Assembly (NCBI GenBank): GCA_947601655.1
Contig: CANQGG010000003.1
Span: 18,857-82,856 of the forward strand
DNA: 64,000 bases
DNA from: an uncultured Akkermansia sp.
GTDB taxonomy: Bacteria > Verrucomicrobiota > Verrucomicrobiia > Verrucomicrobiales > Akkermansiaceae
Direction of reading: 5' to 3'
Each line of letters begins with the position of its first letter. The stretch's first letter is position 1. The notes beneath the pieces were generated by a model. That model saw only the letters and a program-made list of their open reading frames with translations, was not told where the DNA came from and did no database searches. Position numbers and translations under genes: made by a program. Shown here one piece after another: positions 39,315 through 49,222 of this stretch.

Positions 39315-41036
39315 ATGGAAAAACGACGCATGACAGGAGTTCTGCTTCCCGTCTTCTCCTTGCGGCGACAGGGCGATGCCGGCATTGGCGATTTGATGGC
39401 GCTGGAAGAGTGGATTGATTGGGCGGCGGATCATCGCGTAGGATTTCTGCAACTCCTTCCCGTCAATGAACTCGGCAATGATGATGTGCCGTCCCCTTAT
39501 TCTGCCATCAGCTCCATTGCCCTGGAACCTCTCTACCTTTCTCTCGAACGCGTGCCGGGGATGCCGCTTGACAAACTGCCTCCGTATCGCGACAACCTGC
39601 CTCCCCTACAGTTGCCGGGAGGACGCGATCTTGTGGACTACAACCGCGTGCGCGCCTACAAGGGAGAATGGTTGCGCCGCGCGTGGGAGCGCTTTTCCAC
39701 CGAACAGGAGTTTGCCGAACTGAGAGAATCTTTTGAAGCATGGATTGAGGAAGAAGGCAGCTGGCTTGAAGATTACTCAACCTACCGTGTACTCTGCCAG
39801 GCCTTCGGCACCAGCGCATGGTGGACCTGGCCTGTGCAGGATACCGATGTGGCGCGTCGCTTCGTGAATAGTGACAGGCAGGCGTGCAATCGCAAGAAAT
39901 ATCGCCAGTGGCTGCAGTGGCTCTGCTCCCGGGAATGGGCGCTGGTGCGCAAACACGCAGATCACAAAAACGTGCTGCTGATGGGGGACGTACCCATTGG
40001 TATTTCCGTAGCGAGCGCCGACGTCTTTTTCGAGCGCTATCTTTTTGACATGGACTGGAGCGGGGGCGCCCCGGCGGAAGGCAACTTTGCGGAAGATCCC
40101 TTCACGGCGAAATGGGGGCAAAACTGGGGCATTCCGCTCTACCGCTGGGATGTAATGCAGCGGGACGGTCTCGCCTGGTGGGTGCGCCGCATTCGCAAGC
40201 TCGCTGAAATCTTCGGCATGTACCGCATTGACCATATCCTTGGTTTTTACCGCATCTACGCCTTCCCGTGGATGCCCGCACGCAATGCGGAATTCCTGCC
40301 TCTCAACCCGGATGAAGCAGCTGCCCGCTGCAACGGCCGACGCCCGGGGTTCCGGCCACGCCCCGATGATACACCGGGACAACGCCGCGAAAACCTCATG
40401 CAGGGGGATACTCTTTTGCGAACCATACTGCGCGCCACGCCCGGCCAGCGTGTGATTGGCGAGGACCTCGGATGCGTACCGGATTACGTGCGACCTGATC
40501 TCTCGCGCCTGCGTATCGCCGGCTTCAAAATTCCGCATTGGGAATGCGACAAGATGGGACACATCGTTCGCGGCGATACGTACAACCCCTGCTCTTTCGC
40601 CACCTACGCCACACATGATTTCCCGCCGTTGTGCGTGGATTGGGATGAATGGTACAACCGCGTGCAGCAGGGACGGGATGCTGTAAAAAATGCGGAGCGC
40701 AGCCCCGAGGAGATCCGCGAGATATTGCGCATCGCCAGGGACTGCGGGGAAACCCTCTGCCGTTTGGGAGACTATGCTGACTTGAAGAGGAAAGAAAGTC
40801 TCGTGCCGTGGGGAGTGAAAATTAAAGATGCGCTTTACCGGGCTTTGCTTCGCTGCCGATCAGATTACGCAGCGCTCATGTGGACCGAACTCTTTGATAT
40901 CCCCGCTCGCCTGAATCTGCCGGGCACCGTGGGCGGCACAAACTGGCGGCCGCGCATGCCCTTCACCGCCGCACAGGCTGCCGCCATGCCGCAAAGCGCG
41001 TGGATCAGAGAAATCAGCATTGCAAGCGGACGCTGA
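39315..41036 (+). CDS. malQ: 4-alpha-glucanotransferase (GH77, amylomaltase)
   Basis: MalQ transfers maltosyl and longer units between alpha-1,4-glucans in maltodextrin and glycogen metabolism. The 573-aa protein shows LLPVFSLRRQGDAGIGD, the Y-S-A-I-S-S substrate loop, nucleophile region GMYRIDHILGFYRI, acid/base region VIGEDLGCVPDYV and the third carboxylate in THDFPP, followed by the C-terminal LPGTVGGTNWRPRMP. No signal peptide: cytoplasmic. It stands alone; the convergent murJ stop is 8 bp away. The ORF track includes 63 extra codons from element E that are not part of the gene. Confidence 0.95.
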   Translation: MEKRRMTGVLLPVFSLRRQGDAGIGDLMALEEWIDWAADHRVGFLQLLPVNELGNDDVPSPYSAISSIALEPLYLSLERVPGMPLDKLPPYRDNLPPLQLPGGRDLVDYNRVRAYKGEWLRRAWERFSTEQEFAELRESFEAWIEEEGSWLEDYSTYRVLCQAFGTSAWWTWPVQDTDVARRFVNSDRQACNRKKYRQWLQWLCSREWALVRKHADHKNVLLMGDVPIGISVASADVFFERYLFDMDWSGGAPAEGNFAEDPFTAKWGQNWGIPLYRWDVMQRDGLAWWVRRIRKLAEIFGMYRIDHILGFYRIYAFPWMPARNAEFLPLNPDEAAARCNGRRPGFRPRPDDTPGQRRENLMQGDTLLRTILRATPGQRVIGEDLGCVPDYVRPDLSRLRIAGFKIPHWECDKMGHIVRGDTYNPCSFATYATHDFPPLCVDWDEWYNRVQQGRDAVKNAERSPEEIREILRIARDCGETLCRLGDYADLKRKESLVPWGVKIKDALYRALLRCRSDYAALMWTELFDIPARLNLPGTVGGTNWRPRMPFTAAQAAAMPQSAWIREISIASGR

Positions 41037-41044
41037 GCCGGCAG

Positions 41045-42904
41045 TCATCGACTCAATCGACCGCGCATTTTACCGAATAGCGTGGTGAGTTCCGGCACTC
41101 GCAGGACGAGAGATGAAACGACGTACACGACGCCTGCGCCCATGCCGGCGAGAGCCATCATTCCGAAACGCACCCAGAAATCCCAGGCAGTAAACCCCTC
41201 AAAGAAATAAAACTGCACAAGACGACAAAATACCGCAAGAATGAGTCCGGCCCCGGCAATGCGCACTAAACCGCCGAGCAGGATGCCGCCTGCCATGCCG
41301 CCCAGCAGATGGCGCAAATAGAAAAAAAAGAACAGGAAATTGAGGGTAGTGATAAAAGCTGTGGTGAGCGCCAGCCATGTGGCCCCCAGACCGAGTATAC
41401 GCACAAACGTATAATTGAGTGCCAGCGAAATGGCAAAGGCTACGAGCGCCAGACCTGCCGGCGCCCACGGCTTTTCCAATGCCATGAAAACCGGCTGCAG
41501 CACTTTCATTCCGGCATAGCCAAGAAGCCCCAGCGAATAGGCGGAGAGCACATGCCCGCACAGCTCACTTGCCTGCGCATTGAAGCGTCCGCGCTGGAAG
41601 AATATACTCACGATTTCCTCTCCCCACAAACCGAGCAATATGGCCGAGGGCAAAGCAAAAAAGGCCACGAAACGCAGTGCCTCTGCAAGACGAATCGGAA
41701 TCTCTCCGCTACCCTCTGAAGTGAGCGAAAGACGCGATACCGTCGGCAACACAACCATCCCGACAGCCACCCCGAAGAGCGCCACGGGCAGCTGCCAGAG
41801 ATGAAACGCGCAGGAGAGGGCGCTCACCGCGCCGGCAGGCAGATACAGAGCAAAGGAGGTGTTGATAAATACATTCAACTGAGTGATGCCGGCAGCGATG
41901 GCTCCGGGTATCATGAGAGCCCACACGGCACGCACTCGGGGATCCGTAAAATGCAGGCGGCCTCTCTTCCAGGTGAGTCCGATATCCCAATGCGGACGAT
42001 ATCCGAACTTGCGGAGTTTGGGAAGCTGTACGCCGATTTGAGCCGCTCCCCCGCAGAGAACCGCAATGCCAAAGCCATACAGCGCATCCGGTCCGAACGA
42101 AGGATCAATGCACCAGCCGAGAGCAATCCCCACCGCTATGGTAGTGAGATTGAATGCGGCGCTCGCGAGATTTGGCAAACCAAAGATGCCAAATACATTC
42201 AGCGCTCCCATACTCAGCGCAGAGAGCGACGCCAGCAGGATGAAAGGCCACATGATGCGGCAGAGATCCACGGCGAGGTCCGGAAAGGTGCGCGGTTCCA
42301 CACGCAGCGTCTCCTTCCCCTGACCACTGCGCAAGGTGGTGAGCTTCACTCGCTCGCCGCAATGCAGAGATGAGAGAGAGTCCACGCGCACACTGCTCTG
42401 CTCGGAAAGTCCGGATAACGGGGCATCCAATACCAGACAGGCTTTTTGCAACCCATCTTCGCCGCGCACCAACCCGCGATATTCTGCCGCTACCTCCTGT
42501 CGCGGCGCAAGCGCAGCTGCTGACTCACTCAACTCCGTCTGCAACACCGCTCGTTCCGGATACAAGATTTGCATGCAGAACCCTGCCAATAGCACACCTG
42601 CCGCCACAATGGCAATCATCAGCGATGCCACCTGCGACACGACGCGGTGCGCAAGATTCCACGCAGCATCGGGACCATTTGTCTGCTCCTCCTTGCTCAT
42701 CATACTGGTGAAGCTCTGCGAAAGAGCTCCTTCGGCAAACATATCGCGCAGCATGTTCGGCACGCGGAACGCAGTCAGGAAGGCATCCAGGGCCCCGGTA
42801 GCCCCGAAGAGTGCGGTATAGGTGATCTCGCGCAAGAGTCCGGTGAAGCGGCAGCAAAAAATAGCTGCGGTAGCGATGAGGCTCTTTTGCTGAAGGGAAG
42901 CCAT
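41045..42904 (-). CDS. murJ: MurJ (MviN), lipid II flippase, with enlarged periplasmic loop
   Basis: MurJ flips lipid II across the inner membrane for peptidoglycan synthesis. The N-terminus is typical (SLIATAAIFCCRFTGLLREI, GALDAFLTAFRVPNMLRDMF, EGALSQSFTSMM), and about 14 membrane segments can be counted. The protein is 619 aa, about 100 longer than usual. The extra part is a polar, lysine/glutamate-rich segment at about residues 117-210 (AAEYRGLVRGEDGLQKACLV, LHCGERVKLTTLRSGQGKET) between two membrane helices near the N-terminus, where other MurJ proteins have a short loop. It is the last gene of a minus-strand run after two TPR genes, 27 nt after the first. Confidence 0.93.
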   Translation of the reverse strand: MASLQQKSLIATAAIFCCRFTGLLREITYTALFGATGALDAFLTAFRVPNMLRDMFAEGALSQSFTSMMSKEEQTNGPDAAWNLAHRVVSQVASLMIAIVAAGVLLAGFCMQILYPERAVLQTELSESAAALAPRQEVAAEYRGLVRGEDGLQKACLVLDAPLSGLSEQSSVRVDSLSSLHCGERVKLTTLRSGQGKETLRVEPRTFPDLAVDLCRIMWPFILLASLSALSMGALNVFGIFGLPNLASAAFNLTTIAVGIALGWCIDPSFGPDALYGFGIAVLCGGAAQIGVQLPKLRKFGYRPHWDIGLTWKRGRLHFTDPRVRAVWALMIPGAIAAGITQLNVFINTSFALYLPAGAVSALSCAFHLWQLPVALFGVAVGMVVLPTVSRLSLTSEGSGEIPIRLAEALRFVAFFALPSAILLGLWGEEIVSIFFQRGRFNAQASELCGHVLSAYSLGLLGYAGMKVLQPVFMALEKPWAPAGLALVAFAISLALNYTFVRILGLGATWLALTTAFITTLNFLFFFFYLRHLLGGMAGGILLGGLVRIAGAGLILAVFCRLVQFYFFEGFTAWDFWVRFGMMALAGMGAGVVYVVSSLVLRVPELTTLFGKMRGRLSR

Positions 42905-42931
42905 GGTAGCGCGTTTTATGCGGCGAAAAGC

Positions 42932-44575
42932 TCAGCGTCTCTTCTCCGGCAATCCCTCGCGAATCTTGCGGATGATACTGCGAGCGAGGTCACGATCGCC
43001 GGTCAACAGGTAGGTCCGCGCATACTCCCGAACGGCCGAGCGGTATAAGCTTCCATCAGCGGAATCCAACGCCTTGCGCTGCTCCGGGGAGAATTCCTCT
43101 ATTGTTTTCACTATATCGCGAAAACGCCGGATTGCCGCTATATCTTCCCGATTGCTGCGCTGAAGCAACGCCAGCTCATAGTTAGCACGCAGCGCCTTGC
43201 CATCCGTCAGAGTGGGATAGGCCTCCTTAGCCGCGTTCAGGGACTGAACAGCCCACTTAATCGCCTCTGTGAGCTTCCCGGCAGTCGCGTGTATTTTTGA
43301 AATCTCAGCAGCAATGCTCGCCCGTTTTTGCAGGTCTTGCGGTGTAGCGTCCTGCTGCGTCTTCATCACGTCCCAAAGGCGCGCCAGAAGTTTCTCCCGC
43401 TCCTCTCCTTTCGCATGAGCAGCGAGGAAGGAAAGAGATGACATGAGCTCCTCCGGCGCAGTTTCATGGTCTGCAATGAATCGACAATCAGTCAGGGCTT
43501 CTTCCTCCGCTCCGCGAGCGATATTGGCCTTCGCACGCAAATGAGCGAGACGCAGTTGCAGCGCGAGATCTGCGGCGCCATAGTTCTCCGCAAAGGCCTG
43601 CGCTAGCGTTAGAGCCCTCGCACAGCCGGCATAATCGCCCATGCGTTCGCACAACTCACCGAGGAGCAGATAGCATTGTGGCAGCTTGTGCTCCTTATCG
43701 CCGTAGTCATGCAGAGCGTCACGGCAACGTTGCAACTTGAGTTCAATTTCTTTGAGGGCCGCCTGCTGCATGGCGGGATTATCCCTCAGAGCGATGGAAA
43801 CTTCTTCGAGCATAAGACGCGCCGTAGCGCGGCAGGCTGGCCATTTAGCCTGCTCCAGCACATTGCGCACCAGTTGCAGCGGATGCTCCTTGATGGTGCT
43901 CATATCCGCACGCTGCATCTGAAGATCCGCCACCTCCGATGCGAGTTCCGGAGATGTAAAACGAGCCAGCACCGCCGGAGCATCCAGTCTTGAGATCGCT
44001 TTCACAGCTCCCTCCGGATTGCTCATTTTTGCACAGCTTTCCGCCGTGCGACGGATGGAACGCAGGAGAAGAGGGGCTTCCTCCGGACGATTCAGGGTAT
44101 CATCTTGTATCCTGGTATCAAGCCGGAGCTGCAGTTCGTAATCCCCACGCCGCAAGGCCTCGGTAGCGACACGCTCCATATCAGCTAGCGACATCAGATT
44201 CTCCACTTCCGGAAGAAGCTTGAGAGCCTCATCCCATTCTCCCTTATCCAACAGGTTATTCACGAGCACCCGGAGAAAATGGCGCCGCGTCGTATCGTCC
44301 TTGATCCAACCTAGTCGAACCCGATGATTGGCGGCCAAATCCAGCAGCTGAGCCTTGTCGCCGGAGAGATCTGTCAGCAGATTAGCGAGGTTTGCGTTCG
44401 CTTCGCTGTTATCCGGCACGTAAATGGTTTTACCTTCAAAGTAGACGCGGATAGCCTCGCCTTTTGCCCAGAGGAACCAGAAGAGACAAGCAGCGAGAAC
44501 AAAGCTGAGCGCTGCAATGGGAAAAGTATAGTTGACGTTGCGGGAGTTGCGATGATGGCGATATCTGCGATTCAT
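42932..44575 (-). CDS. TPR-like membrane-anchored protein, unknown function (1)
   Basis: A 547-aa protein with a basic N-terminal tail (MNRRYRHHRNSRNVNYTF), one membrane helix (LSFVLAACLFWFLWA), and a long helical-repeat periplasmic part. Segments such as CYLLLGELCERMGDYAGCAR and AVQSLNAAKEAYPTL have the TPR spacing. It lies between murJ and a second protein of the same build; gaps of 27 and 30 nt suggest an operon. A scaffold role in envelope synthesis is an inference from its neighbour murJ. Confidence 0.7.
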   Translation of the reverse strand: MNRRYRHHRNSRNVNYTFPIAALSFVLAACLFWFLWAKGEAIRVYFEGKTIYVPDNSEANANLANLLTDLSGDKAQLLDLAANHRVRLGWIKDDTTRRHFLRVLVNNLLDKGEWDEALKLLPEVENLMSLADMERVATEALRRGDYELQLRLDTRIQDDTLNRPEEAPLLLRSIRRTAESCAKMSNPEGAVKAISRLDAPAVLARFTSPELASEVADLQMQRADMSTIKEHPLQLVRNVLEQAKWPACRATARLMLEEVSIALRDNPAMQQAALKEIELKLQRCRDALHDYGDKEHKLPQCYLLLGELCERMGDYAGCARALTLAQAFAENYGAADLALQLRLAHLRAKANIARGAEEEALTDCRFIADHETAPEELMSSLSFLAAHAKGEEREKLLARLWDVMKTQQDATPQDLQKRASIAAEISKIHATAGKLTEAIKWAVQSLNAAKEAYPTLTDGKALRANYELALLQRSNREDIAAIRRFRDIVKTIEEFSPEQRKALDSADGSLYRSAVREYARTYLLTGDRDLARSIIRKIREGLPEKRR

Positions 44576-44605
44576 AAGGAGATGATGAAGTACGTATTAA
44601 CGAGA

Positions 44606-46222
44606 TTATGAAGGACCATGGGCATCCTGTTCCTCCTGCGGTTCCTGTCCGAGCATGCTCCGGCAATATTTGATTTGGCTTTCTATCTCTTCCTGCTGCA
44701 TGCGGTCAATTTCCGGCACGAGAGGGAGCAATTTCTCCCACACATCACAGGCATCCTCCCATTTCTGCGCCTGCATGAGGACAGTCGCCTGCCCGGACAG
44801 AGCCTCATGGTACAGTGGATGATCCATTGGTAGAACTTCAACGGCCTTCGCGTAGAGAGCAGCGCTTTTCATCAGACTCTCCTCGCGTTCATAGCATTGC
44901 GCCTGCAACAGGTAAAGAGATCCGAGAATCCCCTTACGATCCGGAGTATGGCGCAGACGGAGCCGAATGCATTCTTCCACAGCATCTGTCGCCCCTTCCG
45001 GATTGCCCAGCGCGAGACAGCTGCGCGCAATACCCTCCAACGGCGACATGCGCAGCAAAGGATGATCGGGCGGGTTTTGTTCGAGCTGTTTCCTGAACAA
45101 TGCCAGAGAGTGCTCATAGCGTTGAATCTGGTAAAGAGCCCACGCACGACAATTAGTGATGCGTGCATGCAACAGACAGTGCTCGGGCAATGCATCGCGC
45201 AGTTCAGCATCTGCGCGTTCCAGGAGCACAAGCGCCGCATGAGTGCGGCGGTATCTGAGGGCGGATTGTGCGAGCGTCTCCAGCGCCAACGCGCGGAAGC
45301 AGCGCGCGCCGGTCGTCATCTCCCCCGACAATTTCTGAATGCCTGTCTTGATGAAGTCTAAAGCATCCTCATCCTCTCCGAAGAGGCGATGAGCACAACC
45401 CAGGTAAATATTCAGCGCTGCAGAACAAGAAGCGGCTCGCTCGGCGGGGTACCGATCGAGGAATTCACGAAGTCGACGACGATTGATCGTGCGCTGTTGG
45501 GCATCTGCCGGGGAAGTCAGGGCAAGATCGGGGTCAAGCAGCAACAGCTCGTGCAGCAGTCCCATCTCTGCCGGCATGGATTCAAACTTCTGCGCAAGCT
45601 CGTCAACAAATCGGATATCCTCCCCGTAGTCCCCGCAACCAATGGCAAGCAGCAGCGCATGCTCCCGCAGTACTTCCTGCGCAAACTCCGGGGAAGTCGT
45701 ACTCCGCTGCGCTGCACGGTAATAATTCCGGGCGTTGTCCCAATCTCCTTCGCGCAACAGAGCACGCGCCATAGTGAGCAGCCGCCGCGCGCCAATCTCA
45801 TCACTCTCCGGATTGGCAGGCAGGATGCGAAGCACCGTCTCCTTAACCTCCGCAAAACGCCCACGACGGATGATCTCCGCCACAAGTCGCCATGTCAACT
45901 CCTTGCGCCGCATAGCATCCGGAATCTTCTGCTTCTCCCCATCCCTCTCCGCGCGCAGAGCCGAGAGCAGACTTTCATCGTCGGCATCCGGCAAGCGCAG
46001 CGTTGCCACAAGCGCCTCCTCCCTCTCGTCATGCTCCTCCTCCAACCCGGTTCCCAATCCGACCACCAGAAGAATGGCCAGAAAGACGAAGGTTGCTACA
46101 ATGCCGAGGCAAAACAAAACGAGTCCACCACTCACGCTCAGAAACAGGCGTCTCTTCCCGGCGCCACGGGGAGAACTCGCCGTGAGACCTTCGGAATCTT
46201 TGCCGGTTGGAGGGACAGACAT
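44606..46222 (-). CDS. TPR-like membrane-anchored protein, unknown function (2)
   Basis: A 538-aa protein with a short cytoplasmic tail, one strong membrane helix (LVLFCLGIVATFVFLAILLV), an acidic stretch and many TPR-like helices (RRLLTMARALLREGDWDNAR, GSLYLLQAQCYEREESLMKS, EALSGQATVLMQAQKWEDAC). Build and size match the next gene, so the two may be old duplicates or partners. lysC ends 22 nt upstream of its start, so it may be read through from hom-lysC. Confidence 0.7.
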   Translation of the reverse strand: MSVPPTGKDSEGLTASSPRGAGKRRLFLSVSGGLVLFCLGIVATFVFLAILLVVGLGTGLEEEHDEREEALVATLRLPDADDESLLSALRAERDGEKQKIPDAMRRKELTWRLVAEIIRRGRFAEVKETVLRILPANPESDEIGARRLLTMARALLREGDWDNARNYYRAAQRSTTSPEFAQEVLREHALLLAIGCGDYGEDIRFVDELAQKFESMPAEMGLLHELLLLDPDLALTSPADAQQRTINRRRLREFLDRYPAERAASCSAALNIYLGCAHRLFGEDEDALDFIKTGIQKLSGEMTTGARCFRALALETLAQSALRYRRTHAALVLLERADAELRDALPEHCLLHARITNCRAWALYQIQRYEHSLALFRKQLEQNPPDHPLLRMSPLEGIARSCLALGNPEGATDAVEECIRLRLRHTPDRKGILGSLYLLQAQCYEREESLMKSAALYAKAVEVLPMDHPLYHEALSGQATVLMQAQKWEDACDVWEKLLPLVPEIDRMQQEEIESQIKYCRSMLGQEPQEEQDAHGPS

Positions 46223-46244
46223 CGCTGCAATAAAAAGAGGGCAG

Positions 46245-47468
46245 TTATGCGCCTTGCTCCAGATGGAAAGCGGCGTGCACAGCGCGGGCAGCGCGCTCTA
46301 CATCCGCCGCTTCCACGGTGGTAGAGATGCGGATTTCAGAGGTAGCGATCATGCCGGTTACAATGCCGGCATCTGCCAATGCACGGAACACGGTGGCGGC
46401 AACTCCGGAATTCGACCGCATACCCACACCCACCACAGAGAGTTTCGCAAGTCCGGCTTCAGTCTCCAATCGCGCCCCGGGTCCCAGCATTGGGAGTACT
46501 CCCTTCAGCGCAGCCTGAGCCGCTCCAAGTTCGCTCATGTTCATGGTGAATGATTGGCGGGCTCGCCCATCGTGGGCAGTGTTGGCCACAATCATATCGA
46601 TATTGATTTCCGCTTCGGCAAGCGCAGTGAGGATGATGGCGGTATATGCGACGGGAGCGGTAATGCCCGAAACCGTTACGCGTGCCTGGTTGCGCTCGAT
46701 GGAGATGCCCCGCACGGCCAGGGACTCCATAGCGGAATTTTCTTCTTGTACGATGGTACCCGGATTATTGTTCATAGAATTTCGCACTTCAAATATCACG
46801 CCATACTTTTTCGCAAGCTCAACAGAGCGTGCCTGCATGACCTTCGACCCGCTGGATGCCATTTCCAGCATTTCCTCGTAGCTCAGACAGGGTATCTTAC
46901 GCGCCTCTTTGACCACCCGGGGATCGCAGGTATAGACCCCATCCACATCCGTGTAGATACGGCAAATATCGGCCTTCACCGCAGCGGCCAGCGCAATGGC
47001 AGAAAGATCTGATCCGCCACGCCCCAGCGTATGGATATCACCATCTTTTGCAATACCCTGAAAACCCGCGCACACAACGATTTTCCCTTCCTCAAGCGCC
47101 TCAAAAATTTTTTCCGGCGATATAGAACCGATACGGCCCCGGGTATGGGATCCGTAAGTGCAGATGCCCGCCTGGGCGCCGGTGAAACTGACAGCGCTTC
47201 CTCCCATGTCCGCTATCGCCATACAGAGCAAGGCCACGGACTGCTGCTCACCGGTGGAAACGAGCATGTCGAGTTCACGCTCCGGCGGATTTTCCATGAC
47301 TTGGTGCGCCAACCCTATCAATTGATCCGTCACGCCGCTCATGGCGGAAATCACGGCCACAACCTGATTCCCGTCGCGCTGGGTATCGATGAGTCGGCGC
47401 GCCACGTTGCGAATGCGATCAATCGTCCCCACCGAAGATCCTCCATACTTCTGTACTACGAGTGCCAT
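46245..47468 (-). CDS. lysC: Aspartate kinase
   Basis: It phosphorylates aspartate, the entry to lysine, threonine and methionine synthesis. From the ATG at 47468 the 407-aa protein starts MALVVQKYGGSSVGTIDRIR and has FTGAQAGICTYGSHTRGRI, GRGGSDLSAIALAAAVKADI and YTDVDGVYTCDPR. Two ACT domains follow (LAEAEINIDMIVANTAHDG, LSVVGVGMRSNSGVAATVF), indicating feedback control by lysine and/or threonine. It starts 10 nt after the hom stop. The 24-codon N-terminal extension in the ORF track overlaps hom and is rejected. Confidence 0.96.
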   Translation of the reverse strand: MALVVQKYGGSSVGTIDRIRNVARRLIDTQRDGNQVVAVISAMSGVTDQLIGLAHQVMENPPERELDMLVSTGEQQSVALLCMAIADMGGSAVSFTGAQAGICTYGSHTRGRIGSISPEKIFEALEEGKIVVCAGFQGIAKDGDIHTLGRGGSDLSAIALAAAVKADICRIYTDVDGVYTCDPRVVKEARKIPCLSYEEMLEMASSGSKVMQARSVELAKKYGVIFEVRNSMNNNPGTIVQEENSAMESLAVRGISIERNQARVTVSGITAPVAYTAIILTALAEAEINIDMIVANTAHDGRARQSFTMNMSELGAAQAALKGVLPMLGPGARLETEAGLAKLSVVGVGMRSNSGVAATVFRALADAGIVTGMIATSEIRISTTVEAADVERAARAVHAAFHLEQGA

Positions 47469-47478
47469 AAAATGTAAG

Positions 47479-48804
47479 TCAATCGTTCGTTCCCATACGT
47501 TCAATGCGCAGCACCATCGGCTTATCCAACACTGTCCCAAGCTCCTGTATCTCCGTCAGAGCGCTCTCCAGTCGCCCGAAATTGCAAGCGTAAAGCATAA
47601 AGACAAGGTAATTCCAGTGCTGCCCTTTTTCGTCATCTGCCCCATCTCTGGAGGTGATGGCGGAAATGCCGATGTCGTGCTTGGCGAAGAGAGCGGAGAT
47701 GGCGGCAATGACGCCGTGACAATCCTTCACCCGAAAACGCACGTAGTAGGGAGTGACCGTCTCCTGCGCGGGGAGCACTCGCATTGCCTCCGCATACGGA
47801 TGAAAACCTGTATGATAATCCGGCAGACGACATTCTCGCATCGCCAGCACCACATCCCCTAAAACAGCGCTCGTCGTGGGATTCTTCCCTGCCCCGCGTC
47901 CGTAGAAAATGGTCTCGCCCACAATGTCGCCGCTCACGGCTATGGCGTTGAAGACCCCTTCCACCTTCGAGAACAGATGCGTCTGCGGCACAAAGCTCGG
48001 CTGCACGCGCAGCTCCAACGCTTTCTGCTGCGCATGACGTTTGATAACAACTAGAAGCTTAATCGTGTAGTCAAGCTGCCTTGCAAACTGGATATCCACA
48101 GGCTCAATGCTCTCAATACCCCGAACCGCTACCTTGTCCGGACTCAGCGGCGTGCCATACGCCAGCATCGCGAGGATAAGCGCCTTGTGAGCAGCATCCC
48201 ATCCGTTAATGTCCAGCGTGGGATCGGCTTCGGCATAGCCCAGCATCCGCGCCTCTTCCAACGCCTGGCGGAAAGGCAGCCCTTTCTTTTCCATCGCGGT
48301 AAGGATGTAGTTGCTCGTTCCGTTGATGATGCCGACGATTGAATCGACTCGGTTACAGATGAGGGAAGTTTGCAAACTCTGAACAATCGGGATTCCTCCG
48401 CCGCAGGACGCCTCGAAATACAGCGGTACACCTCTTTCCTGCGAAAGGCGGAACAACTCGCTGCCATGTTCAGCCAGCAACGCCTTGTTGCCCGTCACCA
48501 CAGGTTTTCCCGCTTCCAAAGCCGCGCGCACCAGATCGTGCGCCTCCTGCGTTCCTCCGATGAGTTCGATAATGATGTCGATTTTTTCGTCCGCCACCAG
48601 ATCCCTCCAATCCCTCGTCAACACCCCCGGCGCCACTTCCACCTCGCGCGACTTGTTCAAATCGCGTACCGCAATGCGCCGCACGTCATACGATATCTGA
48701 GCACGAGCCTCCAGGAGGCTCCTATTGCGCAACAGAGCCTCATACACGCCGGTTCCCACCGTTCCTAGTCCGGCTAATCCGATTTGCAGTCTGTCCTCAA
48801 TCAT
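47479..48804 (-). CDS. hom: Homoserine dehydrogenase
   Basis: It reduces aspartate semialdehyde to homoserine. From the ATG at 48804 the 441-aa protein has the Rossmann motif IGLAGLGTVGTGVYEAL, VTGNKALLAEHG, EASCGGGIPIVQ, GIINGTSNYILTAMEKKG, and YAEADPTLDINGWDAAHKA, plus a C-terminal ACT domain (DCHGVIAAISALFAKHDIGI) for threonine feedback. Downstream lysC is almost contiguous, so this is a hom-lysC operon. The first 28 codons in the ORF track are excluded because the promoter lies there. Confidence 0.96.
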   Translation of the reverse strand: MIEDRLQIGLAGLGTVGTGVYEALLRNRSLLEARAQISYDVRRIAVRDLNKSREVEVAPGVLTRDWRDLVADEKIDIIIELIGGTQEAHDLVRAALEAGKPVVTGNKALLAEHGSELFRLSQERGVPLYFEASCGGGIPIVQSLQTSLICNRVDSIVGIINGTSNYILTAMEKKGLPFRQALEEARMLGYAEADPTLDINGWDAAHKALILAMLAYGTPLSPDKVAVRGIESIEPVDIQFARQLDYTIKLLVVIKRHAQQKALELRVQPSFVPQTHLFSKVEGVFNAIAVSGDIVGETIFYGRGAGKNPTTSAVLGDVVLAMRECRLPDYHTGFHPYAEAMRVLPAQETVTPYYVRFRVKDCHGVIAAISALFAKHDIGISAITSRDGADDEKGQHWNYLVFMLYACNFGRLESALTEIQELGTVLDKPMVLRIERMGTND

Positions 48805-48814
48805 CTGCGCGCGG

Positions 48815-48843
48815 ATTATACGCCCTTCTCTCCCAGAAATCAA
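48815..48843 (-). promoter_or_regulatory. hom-lysC promoter, near-leaderless
   Basis: Minus strand TTGATT (48838-48843), 17-nt spacer, perfect TATAAT (48815-48820), then 10 nt to the hom ATG at 48804. Confidence 0.7.
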
Positions 48844-48949
48844 GCCTTCCGTATATCCTTCCATGGCAAAAGCGCCTGACGTGTGCAATTATCGCGAAGA
48901 AGGAAAAGGGACATGGGGTGCGACCCATTGAGATTATTTTGAATAGCGG

Positions 48950-49222
48950 TCAGGGCAAACGCATTTGAGAGAAGTGAAGCAGCAGAGAACATCGTGTAAT
49001 GTGCCATAGATCGTGTACCATGTAAGGAATTTGGCGAGCTCTGCTCGCGAAGCTGCGAAGCGAGAGCAAGCCGAATTTCCTAATCGGCGCAGCTTTGGGA
49101 GCGGAAAGGTTTTTGGATAAGCTGAGCAGTCTTGTAGCCCTGATGTTGCAAAAAACGGCACAGAGCGCACATTATCAATACATGGTACACAGGAAAACGC
49201 ATTCCCGATGCTTTTGCCCTGA
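48950..49222. repeat. Intergenic mosaic repeat element F with probable target duplication
   Basis: Ends are TCAGGGCAAACGCATTTG and CGATGCTTTTGCCCTGA. The interior shares with E the AGCAGAGAACATCGTG block, GCGAGAGCAAGCCGAATTTC, GGAAAGGTTTTTGG and AAAAAACGGCACAGAGCGCA. GAATAGCGG is found directly outside both ends (48941-48949 and 49221-49229; it overlaps the repeat's terminal GA on the right), the pattern left by insertion of a mobile element. Confidence 0.83.
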
